Source: Candidatus Peribacteria bacterium (GTDB taxonomy: Bacteria; Patescibacteriota; Gracilibacteria; Peribacterales; Peribacteraceae). Taken from it: DNA of 64,000 nucleotides. Shown here piece after piece: positions 50,350 through 58,731 of the stretch (position 1 is the stretch's first letter; each line of letters opens with the position of its first letter). The notes beneath the pieces were generated by a model. It saw only the letters and a list, made by a program, of their open reading frames with translations, had not been told where the DNA came from and ran no database searches. The DNA lies in NCBI GenBank assembly GCA_023245935.1, contig JAHFJM010000001.1, positions 372,001 to 436,000 of the forward strand, given 5' to 3'. Position numbers and translations under genes: made by a program.

Positions 50350-51488
50350 ATCTTCATCACCTTCTGGAGGTACCTCTCAATCGAGAAGCTCTCTTCCATA
50401 TGTTTTCGTGCGTTTTTTCCAACGACTTCACATTCCTCGCGGTGATCGATACACCACTGCAATTTCTCCCGTAGCTGTATCTGATTATTCGGATCCACAA
50501 TCCAACCTGTGATAGAGTCTAAAACAGCCTCTTTCGATCCTCCGAAGCAGGTCGCGATGACGGGACGGGAGCATGCCATGGCTTCGAGACACACCGTTGG
50601 GAATGGGTCCAGATAGATCGACGGAACGACGGCAACGTCACATGCCGCGTACAGAAGACGCATTTGCTCCGCTGATTGATTCTCGTAGCAGAGCACACGA
50701 TTTTTAATGCGACCGAATGCACCGGCACGTGTGTCGCCAGCTACGATCAGAAGCGCGTTCTCCGGAAGTGCCGAATCGAGCGCTGTAGAGCCCTTATCGT
50801 GCCCAATTCTTCCTGCGAAGAGGAACACGGTTTTTGCTTTCGGTATGTCGAGTTGTTTCCGTGCATCTTCTCTCGATACTTGTTCCTTCCAGAAATTCAG
50901 ATCGATTCCGTTGCGAATCGTCGTGAGATTCCGGAGTCCGGTTTCCGCAAGAAAGTTTTTCAGCGCATCGCTGACACAGATAATTTTTTTGCAGTGATTC
51001 AGTGCTTTCCGAATCAGCACATTCCGAAACGGATTGTATTCCCATCGCATGCGGCGCAAATCTTGCGATATTTCGTGAGGAACGCCATCGAGGACTTTGC
51101 CATACGCAACCGTCATCACACCGTGAGCCGTGTAGATCACCGGAATGCCATGTTCCGTCGCCGGCTTGATCCAGCGGTAACCGAGTTGCCACGCAAGCCC
51201 GTGCGCATGGATGAGATCAGGTTGTATGTTCTCGATCACTTCCATGACCTCTCGCTCACGACGCACAGAGAAGACACTTCGATAGTGCGCCCATCTGCGA
51301 GGAATGACAGGAATTGTATGGATACGTATCCCGTCTTTTGTGTCCGGGAAACTTCCAGATGCTCCCGCAGTTAGAATGTGCACTTCATGCCCAAGACGAG
51401 AAAGCCCGAGACTCGTTTCCCACGCGATACGTCCCGATCCGCCGAGAACAGCGGGCGGGAGGTCGTCGGTCAGTTGAAGGATGCGCAT
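50316..51488 (-). CDS. Glycosyltransferase family 4
   Basis: A 390-aa enzyme: 'MRILQLTDDLPPAVLGGSGRIAWETSLGLSRLGHEVHIL' at the start, 'PDLIHAHGLAWQLGY' near residue 90, and 'TVFLFAGRIGHDKGSTALDSAL'. A donor-site motif 'CDVAVVPSIYLDPFPTVCLEAMACSRPVIATCFGG' follows. It is a separate monocistronic unit on the minus strand, with TACACT exactly 6 nt before the ATG. Convergent overlap with the plus-strand GT4 gene is 34 nt, so simultaneous expression would give overlapping transcripts. Confidence 0.92.
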   Translation of the reverse strand: MRILQLTDDLPPAVLGGSGRIAWETSLGLSRLGHEVHILTAGASGSFPDTKDGIRIHTIPVIPRRWAHYRSVFSVRREREVMEVIENIQPDLIHAHGLAWQLGYRWIKPATEHGIPVIYTAHGVMTVAYGKVLDGVPHEISQDLRRMRWEYNPFRNVLIRKALNHCKKIICVSDALKNFLAETGLRNLTTIRNGIDLNFWKEQVSREDARKQLDIPKAKTVFLFAGRIGHDKGSTALDSALPENALLIVAGDTRAGAFGRIKNRVLCYENQSAEQMRLLYAACDVAVVPSIYLDPFPTVCLEAMACSRPVIATCFGGSKEAVLDSITGWIVDPNNQIQLREKLQWCIDHREECEVVGKNARKHMEESFSIERYLQKVMKIYESSRSYIPT

Positions 51489-51494
51489 GGAGGA

Positions 51495-51500
51495 AGTGTA
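51495..51500 (-). promoter_or_regulatory. TACACT -10 box 6 nt before a GT4 gene (leaderless-type)
   Basis: Minus strand TACACTTCCTCCATG. The same 15 bases precede and include the start of the methyltransferase gene at 53131. Confidence 0.62.
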
Positions 51501-51640
51501 TAGATCAATCGATTATTGTTGTAGATTCGGCGCTTTACAGACTAAATTTTTTCAGCGAGTATTGATGCCTCAAGCCGGCGTGCGTCATAACGCCAGGTCG
51601 TTGCATCTATACTCCGCCCATTCCTTTCTCATCGTTACTC

Positions 51641-52468
51641 ATGCAAACAGTCACAAAAGATCATAAGCCAAAGGCTCATCCCAGTCTGATCGTTCGCTGT
51701 CTTCGGTCGTTGCATCTGGCCGATTTTGCCTTTGGTGTGAAGAAATTTTTGTACCAATTCCTCCTCGTGGACGGGGTTCGCACGACGATAGCAGGCATTC
51801 GCTACTTTTATTTTGTAGTCATCTGCCGTCGATTGAGAACGTTTGATTCTAAGACTGGAGATTTGAAGTCTTATGCAGTGTCGCACAATCGTGATTGTAT
51901 GCTGAAGACTGTAGGAGGTCTTTCTGTTACGCGCTCCAGCTTGTTGCTCTATCCTTTATCAGCTATCCGCATAAGCAAAGCAGATCCTGTATTGTCTATT
52001 GGACCACGAACAGAGGGTGAGATTTTAAATCTGATGGGATTAGGATTTCACAATATTCGTGCTCTGGATCTTATTACGTACTCCCCATGGGTTGAGCTGG
52101 GTGATATTCATGCCATGCCTTACAAGGATAACCAATTTGCAGTGGTGATCATCGGATGGGTGCTTACCTATAGCAAAAATCAGCGCAAAGCAGCGCTTGA
52201 GGCAATTCGAGTCGTTCGAGATGGAGGTATTATTGCTGTCGGCTGTGCATCGGCTACTCCTGAAGAAAGAGAGAGGGTACAAGGTTCAAATGTTCCACCA
52301 GACATGAGAGTGAGTCACTGGATTCCAACCTTTCAAGAGCTTCTTGATTGCTTCGAGCCCTGTGTTGATCATCTTTATTTTGCGCAAGATATTCTTCCGC
52401 CTCCGGCTACACATGGAAATCTGGTAGCACTCTTTTCAGTCAAAAAATCAGCAGGCAGCGCCTTGTAG
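51641..52468 (+). CDS. Putative SAM-dependent methyltransferase, divergent
   Basis: A 275-aa protein whose central part follows a class I methyltransferase pattern: 'VLSIGPRTEGEIL' for motif I, 'ALDLITYSPWVELGDIHAMPY' for the acidic loop, 'NQFAVVIIGWVLTYSKNQRKAAL' and 'VVRDGGIIAVGC' for later strands. The N-terminal 90 residues are basic and hydrophobic and may contact the membrane. Motif I has Pro-Arg in place of a typical GxG, so activity is uncertain. The base composition is clearly more A+T-rich than neighbouring genes, which may indicate recent transfer. Confidence 0.65.
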   Translation: MQTVTKDHKPKAHPSLIVRCLRSLHLADFAFGVKKFLYQFLLVDGVRTTIAGIRYFYFVVICRRLRTFDSKTGDLKSYAVSHNRDCMLKTVGGLSVTRSSLLLYPLSAIRISKADPVLSIGPRTEGEILNLMGLGFHNIRALDLITYSPWVELGDIHAMPYKDNQFAVVIIGWVLTYSKNQRKAALEAIRVVRDGGIIAVGCASATPEERERVQGSNVPPDMRVSHWIPTFQELLDCFEPCVDHLYFAQDILPPPATHGNLVALFSVKKSAGSAL

Positions 52469-52480
52469 GACTTCATTTGT

Positions 52481-53131
52481 TCAGCTTTTCTTGGCAAGAA
52501 CACACCATCCGATTGTGTGCAGAGCGACTGCCGGGCTTTTCGAGATTTCATCTCTCCAGATTGCGTACTTGTTCAGGAGGATTGAGAGGGGACAGAGAAT
52601 CCACATTGCGAGCTTGTTCTCGTAGGGCTTCCACGTATTGATCAGATGACGGATCTTTATCTGCATCATCATGCAGTGATATTTGCCGCGCTGATCCATC
52701 GCTTCCACGGTGAACCCTGCTTCGGTGAAGAGTGTGCGTAGCCCGTAGTTCGTGTAGCGAAAGTAGTCGTGTGGCTCTTCATGAAGTTCGTTCGTTTGAG
52801 GAACGGTGAACAGACAGTAGCCACCCGGTTTCAGCACGCGGAAGAGCTCCTTGATGGCGATCCACGGATGCGGCAGATGTTCGAAGACCTGCGTGCAGAG
52901 AATGCTATCCACACTCTTGTCCTGCAGCGGGATCGCTTCCGCGGAACCGATGAGATCGGGCTTCCAGTCCGTATCGCGGTCGAGGGTTCGGTACGACAAC
53001 ACATGTTTGAAGAGCGCGTCGTACCTCCTGCATCGCCCGCAGCCGACATCGAGGAGGTCGCCAGTGAGCTTCTTTGCATGACGAGCGATTTGTTCGTTTA
53101 AGAGATAGCGGTCGGGTTGGGTGACGATCAT
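52481..53131 (-). CDS. Class I SAM-dependent methyltransferase
   Basis: A 216-aa Methyltransf_11-type protein: motif I 'LLDVGCGRCRRYDALF' near residue 26, 'VDSILCTQVFEHLPHPWIAIKELFRVLKPGGYCLFTVP' near 73-110 and 'HDYFRYTNYGLRTLFTEAGF' after that. The C-terminal part has a hydrophobic segment 'LAMWILCPLSILLNKYAIW', perhaps membrane-associating. It probably methylates a glycan or lipid-linked sugar. The start at 53131 is supported by TACACT exactly 6 nt upstream, identical to the GT4 gene promoter. Confidence 0.87.
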   Translation of the reverse strand: MIVTQPDRYLLNEQIARHAKKLTGDLLDVGCGRCRRYDALFKHVLSYRTLDRDTDWKPDLIGSAEAIPLQDKSVDSILCTQVFEHLPHPWIAIKELFRVLKPGGYCLFTVPQTNELHEEPHDYFRYTNYGLRTLFTEAGFTVEAMDQRGKYHCMMMQIKIRHLINTWKPYENKLAMWILCPLSILLNKYAIWRDEISKSPAVALHTIGWCVLAKKS

Positions 53132-53137
53132 GGAGGA

Positions 53138-53143
53138 AGTGTA
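53138..53143 (-). promoter_or_regulatory. TACACT -10 box 6 nt before a methyltransferase gene (leaderless-type)
   Basis: Minus strand TGGTACACT (extended -10), then TCCTCC, then ATG 53131. Confidence 0.62.
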
Positions 53144-53206
53144 CCAAACCTACCCTATTTTCTACATGTCTTTTCCGTTGTTTTCCGCACACAAAACAGC
53201 CAAACT

Positions 53207-55030
53207 ATGCCCCGCATGGCAAACGAGCTCACCACCTTCCGTTCCATCCTCGCGCTTCTCAAAAAAATTCACATTCATCCGGGGTATTTTACCGTCCCCA
53301 TTCTTCTTTCGATTGGCGCCGCGACGTTCGAAGGAGTCGGTATGGGGCTCCTCATCCCGATGCTCAGCGGCTTCCTCAGCAAGGATTACAGCTTCATCAA
53401 GACGGTTCCGATCCTCGGGCGTCTGGTAGCGATGTTACCGCTGAGTATTACGTCGAGTGACAAAATGCTGTTCTTCGTCCTCATCGGGGTCTTCGTTTCT
53501 GTGATTCTTCTCAAGAATATTCTCCGGTACTCGGCGTCTGTGAGCATGGCGTACCTCGGGACGCGGACGGTTCACCATCTTCGTAAGCAGGTGTTTAATG
53601 CGTATTTGGGTTTTGGGAAGCTGTACTTCGATCAAACCAATGTCGGACATCATAGCATCGTCCTCTCCCAGTTCACCACTGAGGCGCTGCAGCCGCTTCT
53701 TAATATCGATCGTTTCTTCCATGCGGTCTTCTCGATGACTGCTTACCTCATCGTGATGTGCGCCATTTCGTGGAAGTTGACACTCGTGTGCATTCCGCTG
53801 TTTGCCATTCTCCATTTCGGCGTGCAGCGTCTCATCGTTGTCATTCGTCGCATGTCTCGACTGAGTGTCGAGAGAGCGAGTGATTCTGGGAAGAAGGTCA
53901 TCGAGATTCTCTCGACGATCTCTCTTGTGAAGGCTTTCAATACGGAAGAGCAGGAACGTCATCGGTACACCGAGATCAGTGACGATCGTGCGAAGCTGGA
54001 GTATCGGACAAGCGTTCTCAAACAGCTCATCGGACCACTGCAGGAGACGATCACGCTGTTTGCAGCACTGCTCCTGCTCTCTGGCATGCTGTATCTTCTC
54101 GTGCGAGAGGGTGGAACCAATCCTCCTTCCTTTCTCGTCTATTTTTATCTGATTCTGAACATGTCGAATAAGTTCGGTGTCTTCTCCGGATTCCAGAGTA
54201 ATCTCGCGAATGCGAGTGGGCAAGTGAAGGAGGTGCTCAGCGTTTTCGAGCCGGAAGGCAAGTTCATTGTGCCGGAAGGATCGAAGAAATTTCTCGGATT
54301 GCAGCAAGCTATCCAGTTCAGGCATCTTGATTTTTTCTATGCTGCCGATCGTAAGATTCTAAGTGGATTGTCGTTTGTCGTAAAAAAAAATGCAGTGACG
54401 GCTCTCGTGGGTCCGACCGGTGCGGGCAAGACGACGATCATCAATCTTCTTCTTCGTTTCTACGATTGTCCTACAGGTTCGGTTTTTCTCGATGACAACG
54501 ACATTCGTTCATTCACTACGGTTTCCTTGCGCACCCATATGGCAGTCGTAAGCCAAGACACGCTTCTTCTACATGACACGCTTCGTAGCAACATTCTCTA
54601 TGGACAGGAGAAAGTCACCCAGAAAGAACTCTCGGAAGCGGTAAGACGGGCAAGACTTGAGGAGTATGTGAAACTCCTTCCTCAGGGTTTGGATACGCTT
54701 GTTGGCGACAGGGGTGTGAAACTGTCGGGAGGGGAGAAGCAACGAGTGTCGATCGCGAGGGCACTCCTCAAGAAGGCAGATATCCTGATCCTTGACGAAG
54801 CGACAAGCTCGCTCGATTCCGAAACGGAGAAGCTTGTGCAAGAGGCGATTGACGAGGTTATTTTCGGGAAAACCGCCATTGTCATCGCACATCGACTTTC
54901 GACCATAAAAAATGCAAACAAGATCGTGGTGATCGATCAGGGAACATGCGTTGAGGAAGGAACGCACGAAGAATTGCTAAAGAGAGAGGGTCTTTTTTAC
55001 AGGCTGTGGCAGGAGCAGATGTTCCAATGA
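53207..55030 (+). CDS. ABC transporter, fused permease-ATPase (MsbA/PglK-like)
   Basis: A 607-aa half-transporter with six membrane helices in the first 330 residues. The nucleotide-binding domain has Walker A 'VGPTGAGKTTIINLLL', signature 'LSGGEKQRVSIARALL' and Walker B 'ILILDEATSSLDS', and the H-loop is 'IVIAHRLSTI'. Type I exporters of this form flip lipids or lipid-linked oligosaccharides (MsbA, PglK). Located among glycosyltransferases, and with no Wzx-type flippase in the window, a glycan flippase role is the best inference. The ORF-track start 30 codons earlier is rejected because ATG 53207 begins the recognisable domain. The next gene starts 4 nt after its stop. Confidence 0.9.
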   Translation: MPRMANELTTFRSILALLKKIHIHPGYFTVPILLSIGAATFEGVGMGLLIPMLSGFLSKDYSFIKTVPILGRLVAMLPLSITSSDKMLFFVLIGVFVSVILLKNILRYSASVSMAYLGTRTVHHLRKQVFNAYLGFGKLYFDQTNVGHHSIVLSQFTTEALQPLLNIDRFFHAVFSMTAYLIVMCAISWKLTLVCIPLFAILHFGVQRLIVVIRRMSRLSVERASDSGKKVIEILSTISLVKAFNTEEQERHRYTEISDDRAKLEYRTSVLKQLIGPLQETITLFAALLLLSGMLYLLVREGGTNPPSFLVYFYLILNMSNKFGVFSGFQSNLANASGQVKEVLSVFEPEGKFIVPEGSKKFLGLQQAIQFRHLDFFYAADRKILSGLSFVVKKNAVTALVGPTGAGKTTIINLLLRFYDCPTGSVFLDDNDIRSFTTVSLRTHMAVVSQDTLLLHDTLRSNILYGQEKVTQKELSEAVRRARLEEYVKLLPQGLDTLVGDRGVKLSGGEKQRVSIARALLKKADILILDEATSSLDSETEKLVQEAIDEVIFGKTAIVIAHRLSTIKNANKIVVIDQGTCVEEGTHEELLKREGLFYRLWQEQMFQ

Positions 55031-55034
55031 ACGC

Positions 55035-56117
55035 ATGACGAAAAGATCGATTGGTATCGGCGTGATCGGTACGGGATTTGGATCGTATGTTCTTGTTCCG
55101 GCATTCAAGGCTCTTCCGAGTGTCACCGTGCTCGGTGTCGCTTCTAGGGATTCCGCGCATGCTGCCAAAGCTGCGTCCGATCTCGGCATTCGATTCTATC
55201 CTTCCTCTCATGAACTGTTGCAGGATCCGATGATCAGTGCTGTTGCAATCGCGTTACCTCCAGCGGAGCATCCTGCAGTCGTCTTCGAAGCGGTGAGAGC
55301 GGGAAAACATGTCTTCTGCGAAAAGCCGATGGCACTTCGCATTGCAGATACACGCTTGATGATGGAAGCGGCAAAGAAAGCAAATATTGTGCATATGGTT
55401 GATTTTGAGTTTCGCGAATTCCCCGAAGTTTGCGCTTTTCGAAGCATCGTTCAGAGCGGTGCTCTTGGCACGATACAATCGATTTTGGCAGAGTGGTCGG
55501 TTGGGACATGGGCCGATGCTTCCCGTCCTTGGAGTTGGAAATGTGATCTGAAGCAAGGGGGTGGCGTGCTGACAGCACTCGGGATGCACATGCTTGATCT
55601 TCTTGAGTTCACCATAGGTCCGCTTCGCTCCGTGCGTGCCAAGCTTTCGACTTCCATCGCTCATCGATCCCTCCCCAATGGAACAACCAGACCTGTCACT
55701 GCAGAAGATACTGCGGAAATTGATCTGCAGTTTCTTTCCGGAATCTCTGGCAATCTGCGACTATCGAATGTGCAAACGTCTGGTGCCGGTCAGTGGTTGA
55801 CGGTGATCGGCACTGAGAAAAGCGTACGCGTGGGGAGCGGGAATGCGGAGCACTATGGGCAACGCTTCGATCTTGATGAAGGGGTCGATGGAGTTTGGCA
55901 GCCGATTCCTCTCAAGACAGAAACAATCGATACCGAAGATGGGCGTATCCGTGCAGTGCGTATTCTGGCCTCCCGTTTCGCTGATGCCATTCGCACAGGC
56001 AACAGGGATGTCCGTCCTTCCTTTCTCGACGGGGTCAGGGGGCAAATCATTCTGGATGCAGTGCGCGAGTCACATCGACTCGGGACTTCGGTGGAAATTT
56101 TCGAGCCTTTGGCGTAG
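55035..56117 (+). CDS. Gfo/Idh/MocA family oxidoreductase
   Basis: A 360-aa NAD(P)-dependent sugar dehydrogenase-type protein: 'IGIGVIGTGFGSYVLVPAFKAL' (Rossmann) at the start, 'VFEAVRAGKHVFCEKPMAL' with the family EKP motif near residue 96, and 'GGGVLTALGMHMLDLLEF' in the second domain. WbpB, which oxidises the C3 position of UDP-GlcNAcA, is in this superfamily, but the resemblance here is generic. It sits in a run: ABC exporter, this gene, nucleotide-sugar dehydrogenase, GT4. Confidence 0.88.
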   Translation: MTKRSIGIGVIGTGFGSYVLVPAFKALPSVTVLGVASRDSAHAAKAASDLGIRFYPSSHELLQDPMISAVAIALPPAEHPAVVFEAVRAGKHVFCEKPMALRIADTRLMMEAAKKANIVHMVDFEFREFPEVCAFRSIVQSGALGTIQSILAEWSVGTWADASRPWSWKCDLKQGGGVLTALGMHMLDLLEFTIGPLRSVRAKLSTSIAHRSLPNGTTRPVTAEDTAEIDLQFLSGISGNLRLSNVQTSGAGQWLTVIGTEKSVRVGSGNAEHYGQRFDLDEGVDGVWQPIPLKTETIDTEDGRIRAVRILASRFADAIRTGNRDVRPSFLDGVRGQIILDAVRESHRLGTSVEIFEPLA

Positions 56118-56132
56118 AGTTTTTTCACTATC

Positions 56133-57338
56133 ATGGTTAGCACTCCTTCGTACGACGTCATCATCATCGGCGGATTCGGACATGTTGGACTTCCCCTCGG
56201 CATTGCTTTTGCAGACAGCGGTCTTTGTGTTGGACTCCTCGATATTGATACGGGCAAGCGACCGATGATCGAAGCGGGCACGATGCCGTTCATCGAGTAC
56301 GATGCGGAGCCGATTCTCAAAAGAGTCATTGGAAAGTCGCTCACGGTGTGCGATGGCCTGAAAGAAATCGCTTCAGCGAAGACCATCATTATTACGATTG
56401 GCACTCCCGTCGATGAATACCTGAGTCCGAAAACGCGTCCGTTCTTCGAGCTTGCAGATAGGATGGCTCCGTATCTTTCCAAGGATCAGTGTGTGATTCT
56501 TCGCAGTACTGTGTACCCCGGGACTTCTCAGTCACTCTCTGATCATTGGAAGAAGATGGGTAAAGATGTTCAGATTGCGTTTTGTCCTGAACGCATTGTT
56601 CAAGGATATGCGATTCGGGAGTTGAAGACTCTTCCGCAAGTGGTATCGGGGACTTCGCCCCAGGCGATCTCGATTGCGAGTGCACTTTTTCGAAAGCTTG
56701 GAGTGGAAATTATAGAGGTGAGCATGGAAGAGGCTGAGCTAACCAAGCTCTTCCTTAATGCCTGGCGCTACATCCAGTTCGCCGTTGGCAATCAGTTTTA
56801 CATGATGGCGAAGGATCGCGGGCTTGATTATGCAAAGATCTATCATGCTATGACACACCACTATGACAGGGGAGGCATACCTGGTCCGGGGTTTGCTGCA
56901 GGTCCGTGCCTGTTGAAAGACACCATGCAGCTTTCGGCTGCTTATCGCAATCAGTTCTTTATCGGTCATGCTGCAATGATGGTGAATGAAGGTCTGCCTG
57001 CTTTTGTCATTGATAAGCTGCTTGCAGAGTGTGGTTCGATTGCCGGGAAGACTATTGGCATTCTTGGCATGGCTTTTAAGAAAGATATTGATGACACTCG
57101 AGATTCTCTCTCGTTCAAGCTGCTGAAGATTTTACGTTTCCATGGCGCGACGGTTCTCGTGAGCGATGAGTTTGCTTCTGATCTGTCTTTTGTTCCAAGT
57201 GAGAAGGTTTTGAAGGAGGCTGACATCATCATTATCGGCGTACCGCACACGGCGTACCGCACACTCAAGATTCCCAGGGGGAAGCATGTGATCGATTTAT
57301 GGGGAGTGATTCCTTTCGGTTCATCGACTCCATCATGA
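56133..57338 (+). CDS. Nucleotide-sugar dehydrogenase (UDP-Glc/ManNAc dehydrogenase family)
   Basis: A four-electron dehydrogenase that oxidises a UDP-hexose to the uronic acid. The 401-aa protein has 'VIIIGGFGHVGLPLGIAFADSG' (variant of the usual GYVGLP), 'IITIGTPVDEYL', 'LRSTVYPGTS', 'FCPERIVQGYAI' and the catalytic Cys in 'GFAAGPCLLKDTMQL' near residue 255. 'ILGMAFKKDIDDTRDSLSFKLL' closes the C-terminal domain. 'CPERIVQG' and the general layout are nearer to the WecC/WbpA N-acetyl-hexosamine group than to UDP-glucose dehydrogenases. It overlaps the next gene by ATGA. Confidence 0.88.
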   Translation: MVSTPSYDVIIIGGFGHVGLPLGIAFADSGLCVGLLDIDTGKRPMIEAGTMPFIEYDAEPILKRVIGKSLTVCDGLKEIASAKTIIITIGTPVDEYLSPKTRPFFELADRMAPYLSKDQCVILRSTVYPGTSQSLSDHWKKMGKDVQIAFCPERIVQGYAIRELKTLPQVVSGTSPQAISIASALFRKLGVEIIEVSMEEAELTKLFLNAWRYIQFAVGNQFYMMAKDRGLDYAKIYHAMTHHYDRGGIPGPGFAAGPCLLKDTMQLSAAYRNQFFIGHAAMMVNEGLPAFVIDKLLAECGSIAGKTIGILGMAFKKDIDDTRDSLSFKLLKILRFHGATVLVSDEFASDLSFVPSEKVLKEADIIIIGVPHTAYRTLKIPRGKHVIDLWGVIPFGSSTPS

Positions 57339-58666
57339 AAATCTTCATTCTCACGAGTGACCTTCCCTGTCGTGCACATGGGCGGGAACATGTGACCGCG
57401 CTTCATATCGTTACACGCGAGATCATTGTGGAGTTGGCACGCACGCATCAGATTATTTTGCAGATCATTCTACCGCTTTCCCGCAAGACCAAGGTCTTCT
57501 CGGATGCGGAGAAGAAGGAAGTCGACGATCTTCTACGGTGCGGTGTCACCGTGCTTTCTCCGATTTTTCCCGATGCATACCGTCCTTTGAAAGGACCGAA
57601 GAGCTTCCGTACGCTCTCTTTACTTCTTCGTCCGTCTGAATGTCTCAAGCACTTTTATCCTGCTTCACAACTGCACACTCTGATGCGAAGTCGTATCGAA
57701 AAAGCAAAGGCGGATATTGTTTTTCCGCTCTGGTCGGTTGATGGCACTGCTGCGACGGAAGGATGTGAGATACCGCGTATGGTGTATCAGGGGGATATCG
57801 ATTTCGAGCCGCGACTCTGCCAGTTTCTCGACCGTGATTTTTTTGGGGCAGATTCGAATGCCGGTAGTTCTCTGCGCAGGTGGTGCGCCATTCTCGATCG
57901 TAGAGTGCGTCTCTGGCTTTTTGAACGCACACACTTGCGTCTGATGCGTGGCGTTGAATCGATTGCTCACGTGTCTGCTTGCAATGTCGAATACTATACA
58001 CGACATGGACATCCACGATCTTTTTATATCGGCAATACCTGGAGCGATCCGGGCAAAGAGAAACTTTTTCCTGCAGTTCAGCGGTCGCATGCATCGGGGC
58101 AAAGAACCGTTCGCATCATCGGGCATGTTGGTTACTTGAATCGAACTGGAGGTGCCTATGGGTTACGGTGCCTGCTGCAGGATGTATTGCCACATTTGTC
58201 GTCAATGCTTCGAGATTATCCTCATGAGATCCATATTCTTGGAGGAGGACGTCTTCTTCCTTCTCTTATTGCACTGACATCTTTTCCGCACGTTTTGATG
58301 CGCGGATTCGTCGAAGATCTGGATTCGGAACTCGCGATGAATGATGTGTTTCTCCTGCTGAATAATGCTGGTCGTTATAAGGCTGCCTATACGCGCCATC
58401 TTCTTGCATGGTCGATGGGGCTCTGTCTTGTTGTTCATAGCGGGAGCCGCAAGGCAATGCCGGAGATCGTCCACGGCGAGAATGCTCTCGTTGGTTCTTC
58501 GGGTGAAGAAATCGCAAAATTGATAGTCCGTGCTGCCACCGATCCTGTGCTCAATCGTCGCATACGCGAAGGCGGTCGACGAACCTATGAGCAGTGTTTC
58601 ACCCCTCCCCGTATTGCGAAACGCTTTTCGGATGAGTGTGAGCGCATGATAAAGAGCAGCCGATGA
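57335..58666 (+). CDS. Glycosyltransferase, GT-B type
   Basis: A 443-aa protein starting 'MKIFILTSDLPCRAHGREHVTAL'. Its C-terminal half has 'HEIHILGGGRLLPSLIAL', 'VLMRGFVEDLDSELAMNDVFLLLNN' and 'SGSRKAMPEIVHGENALVGSSGEEIAKLI', a GT4-like donor-site arrangement. The N-terminal half is divergent. It is coupled by ATGA to the nucleotide-sugar dehydrogenase, so it may transfer the uronic acid that enzyme produces; this is inference from gene order only. Confidence 0.83.
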   Translation: MKIFILTSDLPCRAHGREHVTALHIVTREIIVELARTHQIILQIILPLSRKTKVFSDAEKKEVDDLLRCGVTVLSPIFPDAYRPLKGPKSFRTLSLLLRPSECLKHFYPASQLHTLMRSRIEKAKADIVFPLWSVDGTAATEGCEIPRMVYQGDIDFEPRLCQFLDRDFFGADSNAGSSLRRWCAILDRRVRLWLFERTHLRLMRGVESIAHVSACNVEYYTRHGHPRSFYIGNTWSDPGKEKLFPAVQRSHASGQRTVRIIGHVGYLNRTGGAYGLRCLLQDVLPHLSSMLRDYPHEIHILGGGRLLPSLIALTSFPHVLMRGFVEDLDSELAMNDVFLLLNNAGRYKAAYTRHLLAWSMGLCLVVHSGSRKAMPEIVHGENALVGSSGEEIAKLIVRAATDPVLNRRIREGGRRTYEQCFTPPRIAKRFSDECERMIKSSR

Positions 58667-58731
58667 CGTGTTGTTGCAATTGCTCTATGATCGGGAGCAG
58701 TGGCAGAACGCCGAATTATTGATTCTCTATT

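Noticed and set aside
56133-56160. TTAGCACTC resembling half of a CIRCE operator
   Set aside because: The matching GAGTGCTAA arm is missing and the site is inside a coding sequence.
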